This document shows positions 26,534 through 34,565 of a stretch of DNA of 64,000 bases, in pieces (position 1 is the stretch's first letter; each line of letters opens with the position of its first letter). Location: positions 310,001-374,000 of the forward strand of contig CAWBUD010000004.1 in the NCBI GenBank assembly GCA_963791945.1. The letters run 5' to 3'. A program made the position numbers and the translations under genes. The DNA comes from PALSA-1003 sp963791945 (GTDB lineage: Bacteria; Pseudomonadota; Gammaproteobacteria; Burkholderiales; Casimicrobiaceae). The notes under the pieces were generated by a model. It was not told the origin of the DNA. It saw only the letters and a list, made by a program, of their open reading frames with translations, and did no database searches.

Positions 26534-26900
26534 GGCTATCCTCCGGCGAGCCTATGCCGAGCGAAGCAATGTTGTGCTGTGATGCAACATAAAACGTCCG
26601 CGGAAATCATGACGTTGTATCGATCCAGCCTCATCGTTGGCAGATTTGCAACACACGTCGTCGGGGATTGTAACCAACGCCGTCATTTTGTTGCGGCCGG
26701 AATTCGCACTGTTGTAACGTTGCAACGTGCCCGACCGGGGAAATCCTCAAGATTCCATCGATTCTCTGGAGGTCTCGATCGCCAATCGCAGCAATTGAAC
26801 CTTGAGCGGCCCAATGCCCGCTTGTCGGCGAAACATTTCGAACCAAAAAGCGTTGGTCATTCGTAAGAGCTGCAGATAGTCCTCAACTCCATGGGGGTTC
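26534..26900. promoter_or_regulatory. Regulatory gap before the TonB-dependent receptor, with GTTGCAAC repeats
   Basis: A 367-base gap between divergent genes, poorer in GC than its neighbours. It holds a near-perfect palindrome GTTGTAACGTTGCAAC (26711-26726) and further half-sites: GTTGTG and TGCAACA (26571-26589), TTTGCAACA (26645-26653) and TTTTGTTGCGG (26686-26695). Repeated, partly symmetrical sites suggest binding of a dimeric regulator. I cannot place a convincing -35/-10 pair. A GGGGG lies about 5 bases before the receptor ATG. A short minus-strand frame here looks spurious. Confidence 0.5.
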
Positions 26901-29846
26901 ATGATGAAAAGGATGCATAGAAAAAAGCTGTCGCTTGCTGTGGCGCAGGCGCTCGGCGCCGGCATTTTCGTCGGCATGGCGGCGCCGGCGGCCTACGGGC
27001 AGCCTGCTCCCACGCCTGGCTACCAGGAGAAGATCACCGTCACGGGCACGCGCATTCCCACGCCCAATCTGGAAAGCACCAGCCCGATCTCGGTGATCAC
27101 GCCGGTCGACATCAAGATCTCGCACCCGGTCTCGGTCGAAAACCTGATCAACAACATGCCGCAGGTCTTCGCCGACCAGGGGAACATGCTCTCCAACGCG
27201 GCGACCGGCACCGCCGACATCGACCTGCGCGGCCTGGGCTCTGCCCGCACGCTGGTTCTGATCAACGGCCGGCGGATGGCGGCGGGGGACCCGTTCATCT
27301 TCGCGACCGACATCAACATGATGCCGTTGCCGCTGATCCAGCGGATCGACATCTACACCGGCGGCGCGTCCGCGGTCTACGGCTCGGACGCGATCTCCGG
27401 CGTGGTGAACTTCATCATGAACGACCGGTTCCAGGGCGTGCAGTTCGACTGGGGCCACAGCTTCTACAACCACCAGCAGGGCAACGGGCTGGCCAGCGTG
27501 ATCGCCGCGCGGGCGCTGAGCAATCCTTCGCAGTTCAAGGTGCCGGGCGACGTCGATTCCGACGGGGAGGTCGAGAACTACAGCGTGGCGATGGGCAGCG
27601 ACTTCGCCAATGGCAAGGGCAATGCCACAGTGTTCCTCGGCTACACGCGCTCGCACCCGGTGCTGCAGCGCGACCGCGACTTCAGCGCGTGCGCGACCGG
27701 CTCCAGCGCGACCGGTCTCACCTGCGCCGGCTCGTCGACGTCCTACCCCGGCCGATTCACCAACCTGGGCTCGGCTGGCGGCGACTTCACCATCGCGGAC
27801 AGCGCTGGCAACGTGCGGCCCTTCGCATCGGGCACAGACCAGTTCAACTTCGCGCCGTACAACTTCTTCCAGAGGCCGGACGAGCGTTACCTCGCCGACT
27901 TCTTCGCCCACTACGACATCAGCCCGTGGATGCGCTCGTACACGGAGTTCGAGTTCATGGACGACCGCACCCTGGCGCAGATCGCGCCGGGCGGCATCTT
28001 CTTCGGCGGCCCGGGCAGCGAGAACGCGCTGACCTTCGACAACCCTCTGCTGTCCGATTCGTTCAAGAGTGCGTTCGGCATCACGCCGAACACACCCGGA
28101 GACGTGCTCATCGGCCGCCGTAACCTCGAAGGCGGCGGGCGTCAGACCGATCTTCGCCATACCGACTACCGCGGGGTGCTCGGCTTCAAGGGCGAGTTGC
28201 CTTTCGCCAGCGGCTGGGACTACGACGTGTGGTACCAGATGGCCAAGAACGTGTACCAGAGCACGTTCCTGAACGACTTTTCCGGGAAGCGGATCCTGAA
28301 CGCCCTGGACGTCGTCACCGACCCGACCACCGGCCAGCCGGTCTGCCGTTCGGGGCCGCCTTGTGTGCCTTACGACATCTTCCACATCGGCGGCGTCTCG
28401 CAGGCGGCGCTCGACTATCTGCAGGTGCCGGCGTTCCAGACCGGCTTCACCGAGCAGAGCGTGGTCGGCGCCACTCTGTCGGCGGACCTCGGAATGTACA
28501 ACTGGAGGCTGCCCTGGGCCAAGGACGGCATCGGCGTGGCGTTCGGGCTCGAGCGTCGCGTCGAGAAGGTGGAATTCAATCCCGACGTCGAGTACGTGAC
28601 CGCGGACCTCACGAGCTTCGCCGGGGCGACCCTGCCCCTCAGCGGGCGGTACACGGTCAAGGAAGCGTACACGGAAGTCAGGGTGCCGATCATCCAGGAC
28701 CGTCCCTGGGCGCAACTGCTGAGCGTAAACGGCAGCTATCGCTACTCGGACTACGATACCGGGCACACGACCGATACCTACGGGATCGGCGCGGAATGGG
28801 CGCCAATCAAGGAAGCGCGGCTGCGCGGCAGCTACCAGCAGGCGGTCCGTGCCCCGAACGTCATCGAGCTGTTCCACGGGCAGAATCTGAACCTGTTCAA
28901 CTTGAGTGCCGACCCGTGCGGCACGAGCCCCACGGGCGCCGCTCCCACCGCGACGCTCGCGCAGTGCCTGCGCACCGGTCTCCCGGCGAATCTCTACGGC
29001 AGCAGCCTGCTCACCAACCCGGCCGGGCAGTACAACTACCTGCAGGGCGGGAACGTCAACCTTACGCCGGAAAAGTCGAAGAGCTACACGCTGGGCGTCG
29101 TCTTCACGCCGACGCGCAACCTGAGCGGCTCGATCGATTTTTGGAAGATCAAGGTCGACAACGCGGTCGACAAAGTTGACCCGTCTCTCGCGGTGACGAA
29201 CTGCATCAACATCGGCGTGAACTGCGACCTGATCCACCGCAACGGCCTGGGCAACCTGTGGACCGCCGGCGGCTTCGTGACTGCCACCAACATCAACATA
29301 TCCAAGCTGAAAACCGAAGGCGTCGACTTCGCTGCCAACTACACGTGGCCGCTCGGCACGTGGGGCAGCCTCGGGCTGAACTTCAACGGCACCTGGACCA
29401 AGGAGTTCGTGAAAGAGCCGATCCCGGGTCTCGGCGACTACGACTGCGCTGGCCTCTACGGGGCCACGTGCGGCCCTCCGATCCCGAAGTGGAAGCACCA
29501 GCTGCGCGGAACGTGGTCCAGCCCGTGGAACGTCGACCTGTCGGCCACCTGGCGCCACATCGATTCGGCGGACGTCGAACTGAGCAGCGGGAACCAGCTT
29601 CTCTCGGGCTCCTTCTTCCCGGTCGTCAAGACGCTCTCTGCGCGAGACTACATCGACCTCGCAGGTTCCTGGGCCATCACCAAGACCTTCACGCTCTGGG
29701 CAGGCGTTAACAACGTGTTCGACAAGGACCCGCCGATCACCGACTCGAGCATCGCGGGTCCGGCGCCCGGCAGCGGAAACACCTATCCGCAGGTGTACGA
29801 CGCGCTCGGGCGCCGCATCTTCATCAGCTTGACGGCCAAGTTCTGA
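26901..29846 (+). CDS. TonB-dependent outer membrane receptor
   Basis: A 981-residue receptor with a signal peptide (cleavage near AAYGQ, residue 34), a TonB-box-like EKITVTGTRI (about 43-52), a plug domain and a 22-stranded barrel ending in a terminal phenylalanine (FISLTAKF). The plug has DIDLRGLGSARTLVLINGRR and YTGGASAVYGSDAISGVVNF, typical of the large receptors of Caulobacter, sphingomonads and Xanthomonas that import sugars, peptides and other large ligands. Later barrel blocks RGSYQQAVRAPNVIELF and ADPCGTS are typical too. No N-terminal signalling (STN) domain is present, so it is not a FecA-type transducer. It is followed by a strong terminator. The ligand cannot be read from sequence; neighbours hint at a modified peptide or peptide-like compound. 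Confidence 0.95.
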   Translation: MMKRMHRKKLSLAVAQALGAGIFVGMAAPAAYGQPAPTPGYQEKITVTGTRIPTPNLESTSPISVITPVDIKISHPVSVENLINNMPQVFADQGNMLSNAATGTADIDLRGLGSARTLVLINGRRMAAGDPFIFATDINMMPLPLIQRIDIYTGGASAVYGSDAISGVVNFIMNDRFQGVQFDWGHSFYNHQQGNGLASVIAARALSNPSQFKVPGDVDSDGEVENYSVAMGSDFANGKGNATVFLGYTRSHPVLQRDRDFSACATGSSATGLTCAGSSTSYPGRFTNLGSAGGDFTIADSAGNVRPFASGTDQFNFAPYNFFQRPDERYLADFFAHYDISPWMRSYTEFEFMDDRTLAQIAPGGIFFGGPGSENALTFDNPLLSDSFKSAFGITPNTPGDVLIGRRNLEGGGRQTDLRHTDYRGVLGFKGELPFASGWDYDVWYQMAKNVYQSTFLNDFSGKRILNALDVVTDPTTGQPVCRSGPPCVPYDIFHIGGVSQAALDYLQVPAFQTGFTEQSVVGATLSADLGMYNWRLPWAKDGIGVAFGLERRVEKVEFNPDVEYVTADLTSFAGATLPLSGRYTVKEAYTEVRVPIIQDRPWAQLLSVNGSYRYSDYDTGHTTDTYGIGAEWAPIKEARLRGSYQQAVRAPNVIELFHGQNLNLFNLSADPCGTSPTGAAPTATLAQCLRTGLPANLYGSSLLTNPAGQYNYLQGGNVNLTPEKSKSYTLGVVFTPTRNLSGSIDFWKIKVDNAVDKVDPSLAVTNCINIGVNCDLIHRNGLGNLWTAGGFVTATNINISKLKTEGVDFAANYTWPLGTWGSLGLNFNGTWTKEFVKEPIPGLGDYDCAGLYGATCGPPIPKWKHQLRGTWSSPWNVDLSATWRHIDSADVELSSGNQLLSGSFFPVVKTLSARDYIDLAGSWAITKTFTLWAGVNNVFDKDPPITDSSIAGPAPGSGNTYPQVYDALGRRIFISLTAKF

Positions 29847-29864
29847 GCGGCGGATGTTCCACTG

Positions 29865-29893
29865 AAACGGCGAGCTTCGGCTCGCCGTTTTTT
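29865..29893 (+). terminator. Rho-independent terminator of the TonB-dependent receptor gene
   Basis: An 11-base stem, AAACGGCGAGC with loop TTCG and GCTCGCCGTTT, runs into a T tract. It begins 19 bases after the receptor stop codon. The stable UUCG loop makes this the clearest terminator in the window. Confidence 0.93.
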
Positions 29894-30026
29894 GTCGCTC
29901 GGCTCAAGTTTGACTTATGCCACGCGTCCCGCCGGCCTTCGGGCGGGAGCGAGCCACGCTAAGGCGCGCCCGAGCCGGGACACGAACCACGAATGTAAGA
30001 AGCGACATCCGTCGAGGAGGGCAGCG

Positions 30027-31013
30027 CTATGGCTGTGCCGCGTAACCGAGCTCGCGTACCATCGGGCCGGCCGCGGCTTCAAGCTCGCGACGTTCCGCCG
30101 CGCTCATCACCTTGCGCCATACGCCAAGCCGATCGATGTCAGGTTCGCGCGTGAGGTTGGTGTGAATGCTCTGCCGCTCCTCGCGCGAGATCATGCGATC
30201 CCATGCAAAGCGAGCTTGCAGGCGAGCTACCCTGGCTGCGCCCCGTGCGCGATAGTCGAGCATGGCCGGATCCCAGGCGAGCGCCAAGAAGTCGCACAGG
30301 CGCTGTAGCTCATGCTCGGGCTGAAGCACCAGATCCTCGAAGCGCACTTCGATGTAGCGCCGAAGCACGGCGCTGGCACGCCGACCGGCCTCGATGTGTC
30401 TTCGCCATCCCTCGCCGAGTACGCGCAAGTCCTGGCTCGGCGCAAACCAGGTCTTGCGCAAGGATAGCGCCGTATCGCCCGGATCGCGGATCAGGTGAAT
30501 GAAGTGCGCCTGCGGCAGCAGTTCCGCAATGAGGGGCATCACGAAGACGTAGGCGGGCGTTTTGTCCCCGTAGCGCGGCTTGCCCTCGCTCTCGGCATAC
30601 ATGGCGTAGAAGGCCTGCACGCCGGCCGCGACGGTGAATGGCTCGATCGCCGCGAGCCGGCGCGAGAACGCGTCGCGATCGAGCCCGAAATCCATCCAGT
30701 TGGAAACCATGACCCGGTCGCTGGTGACAATCTCGAAGAAGCGCTGACGCAGCGCCGTAGCAGGGCCCTTGAGCGTTGCCACATGCCCGAGGAATGCCGT
30801 CTCCGGCGGGACAGCCAGCATCGGATGGCTGTCGAGCATCACGGCGAGCAGCGTGGAGCCCGAGCGCGGACAGCCCACGACGAAGGGAACGGGGTCGTGC
30901 GGCGCCGCAGCCGGCGATTGCGCGGCGGCAAGGGCTTCCCGCTCCCGCGGGTCTCGCTGCCCTGCGGTATTGAGGACGATTCGTGGCGACTCGAAGACGA
31001 TCTTGCCGGCCAT
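30027..31013 (-). CDS. Sulfotransferase family protein (copy 1)
   Basis: A P-loop sulfotransferase-fold protein of 328 residues. It has the 5'-phosphosulfate loop VVGCPRSGSTLLAVML, the 3'-phosphate motif FIHLIRDPGDTALSLRKTW, and a late RYIEVRFEDLVLQPEHELQR typical of the family. It would transfer sulfate from PAPS to a hydroxyl or amine. The ATG at 31013 (MAGKIVFESPRIVLN) is chosen. A longer frame to 31088 has weaker codon use and overlaps the small frame described next, whose stop lies 8 bases before this ATG with a GGAG across the junction. It lies downstream of, and in the same direction as, TPR-AspH copy 2. Confidence 0.85.
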   Translation of the reverse strand: MAGKIVFESPRIVLNTAGQRDPREREALAAAQSPAAAPHDPVPFVVGCPRSGSTLLAVMLDSHPMLAVPPETAFLGHVATLKGPATALRQRFFEIVTSDRVMVSNWMDFGLDRDAFSRRLAAIEPFTVAAGVQAFYAMYAESEGKPRYGDKTPAYVFVMPLIAELLPQAHFIHLIRDPGDTALSLRKTWFAPSQDLRVLGEGWRRHIEAGRRASAVLRRYIEVRFEDLVLQPEHELQRLCDFLALAWDPAMLDYRARGAARVARLQARFAWDRMISREERQSIHTNLTREPDIDRLGVWRKVMSAAERRELEAAAGPMVRELGYAAQP

Positions 31014-31021
31014 CGCTGACG

Positions 31022-31162
31022 TCACTCCGTCTCGTCGGCCCGCCCGCTCTTCTCGCCGCAGTCGATCCATGGGCTCGCCATGCGGCACTTGCGTCCCGGC
31101 TCGCGCGACGCGGCGATCTCAGCCGCAAGCACGCAGGAAAGCTGCGTCGTCATGCTGGCCAT
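31022..31162 (-). CDS. Small 46-residue protein between AspH copy 2 and the sulfotransferase
   Basis: A short frame (MASMTTQLSCVLAAEIAASR at the start, ending RADETE) with three cysteines and several acidic residues. Of 46 codons I count 41 ending in G or C, as in real genes here, while the competing frame over the same bases has many more A/T endings. A possible ribosome site CAGGGG lies about 9 bases before the ATG. The TGA is 8 bases before the sulfotransferase ATG, and GGAG overlaps the stop, as in translational coupling. A GTG at 31210 could extend it by 16 residues. I recognise no family. It could be a substrate peptide, a small structural protein, or chance. Confidence 0.45.
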   Translation of the reverse strand: MASMTTQLSCVLAAEIAASREPGRKCRMASPWIDCGEKSGRADETE

Positions 31163-31252
31163 TGTCACTGACCCCTGCGCCAGCCACAAGCCCGCTGGCG
31201 CCGTCGCCACGATGCGACAGCTCCGCGCCCGCCGCCGGGCGTAGATCGCCGA

Positions 31253-32548
31253 CTAAGGCTCGAAACCCGTCGCCTCGCCGGCGAACGTGTTCATGCCTGC
31301 GGCCAGCGCGGTGATCATGGTCCGTTCCGCCGGCGTGAGGTGCGGATGCCAGACATCGAAGATCAGCACGACGCGCAGCTTGTCGCTGTCGTTCACCGCC
31401 TCGTGCTCGATCGTGTCGTCGAACACCCACGCCTTGCCCGGCACCCACTGGCGGCTATTGTTGCCGACGCGGAATCGGCAGTCTTCGGGGACGATGAGCG
31501 CGAGATGGGTGACGAGGCGGACGTTGGTCACGCCGGTATGCGGTGGGATCCGCGTCTTCGGCTTGAGCAGTGAAAACATCGCGGCGGGAGTGCGTCCCGG
31601 CAAGTCCGGCTGGGGCGCGCGGGAGAGTGCCGCCATGGTCCCCGGGCACTTGGCGGCGTTCTCCTCGATTCGCCGCCCCAGTTTGTTGAGGTGAAACGCG
31701 CTCCAGCGCGGTGAATTGTTCAGCTCGGCGAACTGGTTCTGCGGGACGTCGTCCGGGTAGGAGATATAGGGCGTGAATCCCTGCTCGGCGTTGAGGACCT
31801 CGATGAATTCGTTGCGGATCGCATCGGCCTCCGCCTCGATCTCGTCGAGCCAGGGGAACTCGGCACGTTCGAAGAATTCGATCGCCGGCAGACTGGGATA
31901 GTGGTAGATCACCGAGTGCGAATCGAACCTTCGTTTCCTTCCGACAAGAATGTCGAGGGAATCTTGAAAGCGCTTGAGGTTCTCCCCGGCGACGGTCTGC
32001 TGATAGGGCTCGAGGTACTGATCCATGTACGCGCCGAATTCCCGGTCGTACTGTTCTCGGTACGCCAGAGCGTGCGAGACCGCGGGCTTCAGATCGGGGT
32101 GCAGTCGCTCCAACGGCGGAGAAACAGCCGCGACCGCGCCGTACGCCATGGCCGCCTGGTGCTTCTTGCCCTGGCGTTCGAGCAGGTCGGCGCGCAGAAC
32201 GAGCGCCGTCAGCTCGGTCGGGTCGAGCGACAGCGCCCGTCGGATCGCCGTTTCCTCGCCCGCCTCATCCTTGAGCTGCCGGCAGGCAAGCGCGAGATTG
32301 ATCCATTGCCGCGGGTCGGTACCGCTGGCGTCGACGAGCCTCTGGAATGCGGCGCGCGCTCCGGGCAGGTCTCCCCTGCGGAAGGCGTGCAGGCCGAGCG
32401 CCGTCAAAGTACGCGCATGGCGCGGATCGATCTCCAGGATTCGCATCCAGAGGGAAATGGCCTCGGCATCGCGCCCCGACTGTGCCGCGCGTGCAGCTTG
32501 CGCTTCGAGGACGTTGATCTCCGGTAAACCGGCCCCGACATTCTGCAT
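31253..32548 (-). CDS. TPR - aspartyl/asparaginyl beta-hydroxylase fusion (copy 2)
   Basis: A 431-residue paralogue of copy 1. It has TPR-like helices (about 10-150: AEAISLWMRILEIDPRHART, GDLPGARAAFQRLVDASG) and then the AspH domain with predicted iron ligands H337 (RIPPHTGVTNVR) and H382 (DDTIEHEAVN) and R392 for 2-oxoglutarate. The ATG at 32548 (MQNVGAGLPEINVLEAQ) is chosen because GGAGG lies 7 bases before it; the ATG at 32563 would place that site inside the gene. From the first ligand to the end it is 95 residues, exactly as in copies 1 and 3. It is transcribed towards the small frame and sulfotransferase copy 1, and divergently from the PKHD oxygenase. Confidence 0.9.
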   Translation of the reverse strand: MQNVGAGLPEINVLEAQAARAAQSGRDAEAISLWMRILEIDPRHARTLTALGLHAFRRGDLPGARAAFQRLVDASGTDPRQWINLALACRQLKDEAGEETAIRRALSLDPTELTALVLRADLLERQGKKHQAAMAYGAVAAVSPPLERLHPDLKPAVSHALAYREQYDREFGAYMDQYLEPYQQTVAGENLKRFQDSLDILVGRKRRFDSHSVIYHYPSLPAIEFFERAEFPWLDEIEAEADAIRNEFIEVLNAEQGFTPYISYPDDVPQNQFAELNNSPRWSAFHLNKLGRRIEENAAKCPGTMAALSRAPQPDLPGRTPAAMFSLLKPKTRIPPHTGVTNVRLVTHLALIVPEDCRFRVGNNSRQWVPGKAWVFDDTIEHEAVNDSDKLRVVLIFDVWHPHLTPAERTMITALAAGMNTFAGEATGFEP

Positions 32549-32752
32549 CGGTCGACCCTCCATAGCTGCGTACGGCTGCAGGCCATTTCGGCTGCGAAGA
32601 CAGCATCGGCTTCGACTTTATCACGTCGCCCGGGCCGGAGCCGCGGGCGACATTCTCCGTGTAGGATTCGCTCTTGGCGTGCCTGGACGAAGGTGCCCAC
32701 CACAGCCGGCTGAGGCGCTTGCGCCTGATGCCAATACGAAGCGGGTCGACAC

Positions 32753-33418
32753 GTGTTCCTGAAAATCAAGAATCTCCTCACGGCAGCCGAGATCGAGCGC
32801 CTCGTGACGCTCGGTCGGGAGCTGCGATTCGTGAATGGCCGCGTATCGAATCCGGCCAACGTGACCAAGGACAACCTGCAGGCCGATCCGACCGATCCGA
32901 GGTACGCCGAGTCCGTCCAGGTCGTGAACGGTGCGTTCGCGCGCTCGCGCGAATTCGTCGATTTCGCGATGCCGAAGCGGGTCGCGCCGCCGTTGCTGTG
33001 CCGCTACGAGCCGGGCATGAAATATGGCGCACACGCCGACGCGGCGCTGATTCAGCTGGGCAATGCTCATCTCCGGTCGGACCTTTCCTGCACGGTCTTC
33101 GTCAACGAGCCTTCCTCCTACGAGGGAGGCGAGCTTTCGATCGTTCTGGGCAACCAGGCCATCGCGTTCAAGGGGGCGCCGGGCGATGCCATCGTCTACC
33201 CTTCGACCGCGCTGCATGAGGTCGTGCCCGTGCGCGCCGGCCAGCGCCTGGTCTCCATCACGTTCGTCGAGAGCTTCATCGCCGACCCGCACAAGCGAAC
33301 CCAGGTCTACGAGCTCAATGAGATCGCCGCTCTCGAGGGATATTCGATGAGATGGGAGAGTCGAACGCGACTCGACGTCGTACGTCAGAATCTGCTGCGC
33401 ATGTGGTCGACGACCTAG
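32753..33418 (+). CDS. PKHD-type 2-oxoglutarate/iron oxygenase (PiuC/YbiX-like)
   Basis: A 221-residue prolyl-4-hydroxylase-fold oxygenase. The HxD...H triad is visible as H94 and D96 (MKYGAHADAALI) and H155 (YPSTALHEVVPV); R165 (GQRLVSITFVES) would bind 2-oxoglutarate. The length and motifs match the PKHD-type hydroxylases such as PiuC, genes of which are often found beside TonB-dependent siderophore receptors. The GTG at 32753 (MFLKIKNLLTAAEIERLV) is the natural start. It shares a 204-base divergent promoter region with AspH copy 2. Substrate unknown. Confidence 0.9.
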   Translation: MFLKIKNLLTAAEIERLVTLGRELRFVNGRVSNPANVTKDNLQADPTDPRYAESVQVVNGAFARSREFVDFAMPKRVAPPLLCRYEPGMKYGAHADAALIQLGNAHLRSDLSCTVFVNEPSSYEGGELSIVLGNQAIAFKGAPGDAIVYPSTALHEVVPVRAGQRLVSITFVESFIADPHKRTQVYELNEIAALEGYSMRWESRTRLDVVRQNLLRMWSTT

Positions 33419-33437
33419 TGACCGGGACGCGGGGCGC

Positions 33438-34505
33438 CTACCCGTTCAAGATTGCCGACACGGCATCGTCGGAGCTCGCCAGTCGCTCGAGCCAGTCCAT
33501 GCCTTTGCGGATTTCTTCGCGGTTGTGGCCGCGGGAGTCGCGCAAGACTTGGGCGCGGACTTCGGGTGTGTAGTCGTATTCGGGCGCTTTGGAATAGCGC
33601 GTCATTGCCGCGCTGCGCCCAAGCTCCGAGACTAGACGCTCGTCATCGGGGAGCCCGAAGTGCGCGAAGATGCGCCGCGCGCTGTCCGGGATGCCTGAGA
33701 GAAAAACGTCGAAGTCCACCGTGAGGATCCGGCCGGCGAATCGCCTAACCGCGTCGCGCTGTGTCCAGGATTCAGCGAGCCAGCTCATCGCTGCCAGCTC
33801 GCCGATCGAGAGCGCGTGCAGGGCGGGCAAAGGCGCGGTACTGAGAGACCGCAGCCGCCGAATGCGCTCGGGTCCGTGTCCGCGCAGATCGATCGGCGAG
33901 TTCCGTCCCGCGAGCAGCGTCGCCAGGTAGGGTTCGGCGCGAAGATTCATGTAGATCGCCCGGGACTGCGCCGCGTCAATCAGGAGTCGGCCGGCCAGAC
34001 GCCCCGCGCTGCTGGTGGCTTTGACCACGACGCAGCGCGTGGCGTCATAGCCGCGCGCCCACAGCCGCAGGAGCGTGTCGAGTATCACCTCGAACTGCGG
34101 TCCGCTCAGAAGCGAGTCGGGACGGTCCAGCACATCGTGCGCCTCGGCGAGCGTCCGGAGCGGCAATGGCTCCCGGAGCGAAAGCACGGCGCCCGTCTCG
34201 TCCAGCAGTCGGCTCACGAGGGTCGACCCGACGTGACCGGTGTGAAAGATGAAATGCAAAGGTCGAGCGTTGGTGGCAGACCTCGAAGCTTCGGCGATGC
34301 CTTCGAGCGGCAGCCATGCGCCCTGGATGTCCGACCCCAGGATGCGGTCATCGAGGAAGCTCGATGCGCGATACGCGCTCGCGCTGAACCGGATCAGCAG
34401 CCCGGTCAAGCCGATGAGATCGAGCTTCTGCAGGTACGCATCGGGTGAGACGGGCAAACGCCGGAACAGATCGTCGGCAATCGAATCGGGTCCTTCTTGG
34501 GTCAC
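33438..34505 (-). CDS. Sulfotransferase-like P-loop protein (copy 2)
   Basis: A 355-residue protein with a sulfotransferase-type phosphate loop, FIFHTGHVGSTLVSRLLDE (about 84-102), but a histidine-containing variant of the usual PRSGST core. A helical N-terminus (about 1-70) precedes it. The late segment PEYDYTPEVRAQVLRDSRGH is of a kind seen in these proteins. The 3'-phosphate motif (RDP-like) is not clear; RAEPYLATLLAG may replace it. It may therefore bind a different nucleotide donor or have changed function. It is convergent with the PKHD gene (19 bases between stops) and downstream of the TPR-glycosyltransferase gene. Confidence 0.65.
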   Translation of the reverse strand: MTQEGPDSIADDLFRRLPVSPDAYLQKLDLIGLTGLLIRFSASAYRASSFLDDRILGSDIQGAWLPLEGIAEASRSATNARPLHFIFHTGHVGSTLVSRLLDETGAVLSLREPLPLRTLAEAHDVLDRPDSLLSGPQFEVILDTLLRLWARGYDATRCVVVKATSSAGRLAGRLLIDAAQSRAIYMNLRAEPYLATLLAGRNSPIDLRGHGPERIRRLRSLSTAPLPALHALSIGELAAMSWLAESWTQRDAVRRFAGRILTVDFDVFLSGIPDSARRIFAHFGLPDDERLVSELGRSAAMTRYSKAPEYDYTPEVRAQVLRDSRGHNREEIRKGMDWLERLASSDDAVSAILNG

Positions 34506-34565
34506 GGGAAAGATTGTTCCGACGCGCGCACTCGCCTCGCGGAGTACGTTCGAGTGGGCGCGCGT

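Noticed and set aside
26747..26977. A 76-codon minus-strand frame before the TonB receptor
   Set aside because: It overlaps the receptor's signal peptide and the repeat-bearing promoter, has no ribosome site that I can see and resembles no family.
29892..30308. A plus-strand frame after the receptor terminator
   Set aside because: It is antisense to the sulfotransferase gene and its composition is that of a shadow frame.
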